Origin: an uncultured Pseudomonadota bacterium
GTDB taxonomy: Bacteria; Myxococcota_A; Polyangia; HGW-17
Direction: 5' to 3'
Assembly: GCA_938004375.1 (NCBI GenBank)
Contig: CALKWH010000444.1
Location: forward strand, 1 to 14,274
DNA: 14,274 bases
Each line of letters opens with the position of its first letter. Positions within the stretch are counted from its first letter, which is position 1. Made by a program: the position numbers and the translations under genes. Shown here piece after piece: positions 13,496-14,274 of the stretch. The notes beneath the pieces were generated by a model. That model saw only the letters and a list, made by a program, of their open reading frames with translations, had not been told where the DNA came from and did not search any database.

Positions 13496-14008
13496 TCAAC
13501 CTCCAGACCACAGCCGCAGTCGCGCCCGGCAGTCGGTCTCGTCGACGCAGCGGGTCCACATCCATTCGAACCCATGACGCGTCCAGTTCTCGGTGTCGCC
13601 GTCGACCGAATCCACGAGCGGAAAACAACCCGGCTCTCCCTGGCAGGCGTCGAAGCCCTCGGGGAAGCGTAGCAGGGCCTCCCGGTCCTGGCCGTCGGAA
13701 CAGCGGAGCCCCACGGTCAGGATGGTGTTTCCCTCGCTTTGCCAGGGGCCGGCAAATTCACAGCCGATGGACAGATCCCGGGTCCCCACCGAACCCGTGC
13801 GATACCCGTCGGGCCAGGCGTCCACCGCCTCGAGACGGCCGTCCGGGTGGAAGCGGTAGATGGTCGCCTCGTAGAGGGCATGCATGGGCTGGTCGATGTA
13901 CCAGAAGCCGGCGAGCCCGGGGGCGTGGTCGTCGGGCAGCGGTTCGAGCGAAGGGGAGGCGCAGCCCGCGGCGAGCCAGAGCACAAGAAACGGGAACACG
14001 GTCTTCAT
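13496..14008 (-). CDS. Small lipoprotein of unknown function
   Basis: From ATG 14008 the product is 170 residues. The signal sequence MKTVFPFLVLWLAAGC gives lipid cysteine C16. The mature part has six cysteines (83, 103, 122, 128, 154, 160), probably three disulfides, and a beta-rich pattern with GLAGFWYIDQ (31-40) and ATIYRFHPDGRLEAVD (48-63), reminiscent of lipocalin-like or similar small beta-barrel lipoproteins that begin with a G-x-W strand. No family can be named. The ATG at 14008 is preferred over one 36 bases upstream because it starts the signal peptide and has AGGAG (14015-14019) 6 bases before it. It is the first gene of the three-gene minus-strand operon. Confidence 0.82.
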   Translation of the reverse strand: MKTVFPFLVLWLAAGCASPSLEPLPDDHAPGLAGFWYIDQPMHALYEATIYRFHPDGRLEAVDAWPDGYRTGSVGTRDLSIGCEFAGPWQSEGNTILTVGLRCSDGQDREALLRFPEGFDACQGEPGCFPLVDSVDGDTENWTRHGFEWMWTRCVDETDCRARLRLWSGG

Positions 14009-14032
14009 CGCGAGGACTCCTGCAGACGAGGC

Positions 14033-14061
14033 AGGATAGCGCAAGACCGCGTGTCGGGCAA
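14033..14061 (-). promoter_or_regulatory. Candidate sigma-70 promoter for the three-gene lipoprotein/membrane operon
   Basis: On the minus strand TTGCCC (14061-14056) and TATCCT (14038-14033) are separated by exactly 17 bases. Each box matches 4 of 6 consensus positions. Transcription would start near 14026, leaving a leader of about 17 bases that contains the AGGAG of the first gene. Confidence 0.45.
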
Positions 14062-14088
14062 CGTGCCTGGGCGGCGAAGGAATTCATA

Positions 14089-14118
14089 TTCGCATTTTGG
14101 AGAGATTTTGCGTATTCT
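14089..14118 (+). promoter_or_regulatory. Candidate promoter of the truncated right-end gene
   Basis: TTCGCA (14089-14094) and TATTCT (14113-14118) are 18 bases apart, each matching 4 of 6 consensus positions, in an AT-rich pocket. The -10 box ends 6 bases before ATG 14125, so the transcript might start at the start codon itself. Confidence 0.3.
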
Positions 14119-14124
14119 CCGGGC

Positions 14125-14226
14125 ATGTCCGGACCCTTGCGCCCGCTTCTGTTTCTGCTCCCGCTCCTGCTGCCCCTGGCCGGCGCCGCGTGCACCGACC
14201 CGCCGAGGGCGCGCCGACCGGTGGCC
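14125..14226 (+). CDS. N-terminal fragment of a lipoprotein, truncated by the contig end
   Basis: Thirty-four genomic codons from ATG 14125 encode a basic start (MSGPLRPLL), a Leu-rich hydrophobic core and a lipobox LAGAAC with C23 as the likely lipid cysteine, followed by TDPPRARRPVA. At 14227 the sequence turns into adapter, so the rest is missing and the product cannot be identified. No Shine-Dalgarno sequence lies at normal distance; a GGAGAG at 14099-14104 is about 20 bases away. The gene is divergent from the three-gene minus-strand operon. Confidence 0.6.
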
Positions 14227-14274
14227 AGATCGGAAGAGCGTCGTGTAGGGAAAGAGTGTAGATCTCGGGGGTCG
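14227..14274 (+). other. Illumina P5 adapter, reverse complement (not genomic)
   Basis: The sequence begins agatcggaagagcgtcgtgt and continues as the reverse complement of the TruSeq universal/P5 adapter, with one mismatch at 14269 (G where the adapter has T). Its translation yields the known artefact peptide RSEERRVGKEC. Confidence 0.97.

Noticed and set aside
13739..14248. 169-codon plus-strand frame crossing into the right adapter
   Set aside because: It is antisense to a good lipoprotein gene, lacks family features and ends in adapter codons.

Overview
This looks like a short metagenome contig from a high-GC bacterium. Both ends run into Illumina library adapter (1-50 is P7 plus an 8-base index; 14227-14274 is reverse-complement P5), so genomic sequence is only about 51-14226 and the outermost genes are cut. 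Several traits point to Myxococcota or a neighbouring former-deltaproteobacterial lineage: a Ser/Thr kinase fused to WD40 propellers, a run of lipoproteins with obvious lipoboxes, a lipoprotein with the myxobacterial cysteine-rich motif (CGNGAIDEGEDCD), and a four-repeat Cys/EF-hand-like lipoprotein of the DUF7151 type. The lineage is an inference from content.

Layout. (1) 52-4941, plus strand: the C-terminus of an unknown secreted-type protein, an FAD-dependent amine-oxidase/protoporphyrinogen-oxidase-like enzyme, and a transmembrane Ser/Thr kinase with 14 WD40 repeats, all tightly packed. (2) 9660-4951, minus strand: a four-gene operon with overlapping or nearly touching genes. In transcription order it encodes a degenerate tandem-receiver protein, a UbiD-family decarboxylase, the large subunit of an aconitase-X enzyme, and a fusion of the aconitase-X small (swivel) subunit with an isopentenyl phosphate kinase. 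(3) 9661-10041: a 381-base regulatory region with a good sigma-54 promoter, an imperfect 20-bp direct repeat upstream of it and a hairpin at the predicted transcript start. (4) 10042-12110, plus strand: two lipoproteins. (5) 14008-12130, minus strand: two Cys-containing lipoproteins and a polytopic membrane protein with a Cys/His-rich loop. (6) 14125-14226: the start of another lipoprotein, cut by the adapter.

The most notable content is the operon in (2). Aconitase X (both parts), UbiD and isopentenyl phosphate kinase are together the last three steps of the modified, archaeal-type mevalonate pathway: phosphomevalonate to trans-anhydromevalonate phosphate (AcnX = phosphomevalonate dehydratase), then to isopentenyl phosphate (UbiD = anhydromevalonate phosphate decarboxylase), then to isopentenyl diphosphate (IPK). 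Here all three sit together in what looks like a bacterial genome, the first and last catalytic steps are physically joined by a protein fusion, and a phosphorylation-impaired two-receiver protein heads the operon. Upstream pathway enzymes (HMG-CoA synthase and reductase, mevalonate kinase) and the prenyl-FMN synthase UbiX are not in the window.

No rRNA, tRNA, CRISPR array, transposase or integrase was seen.
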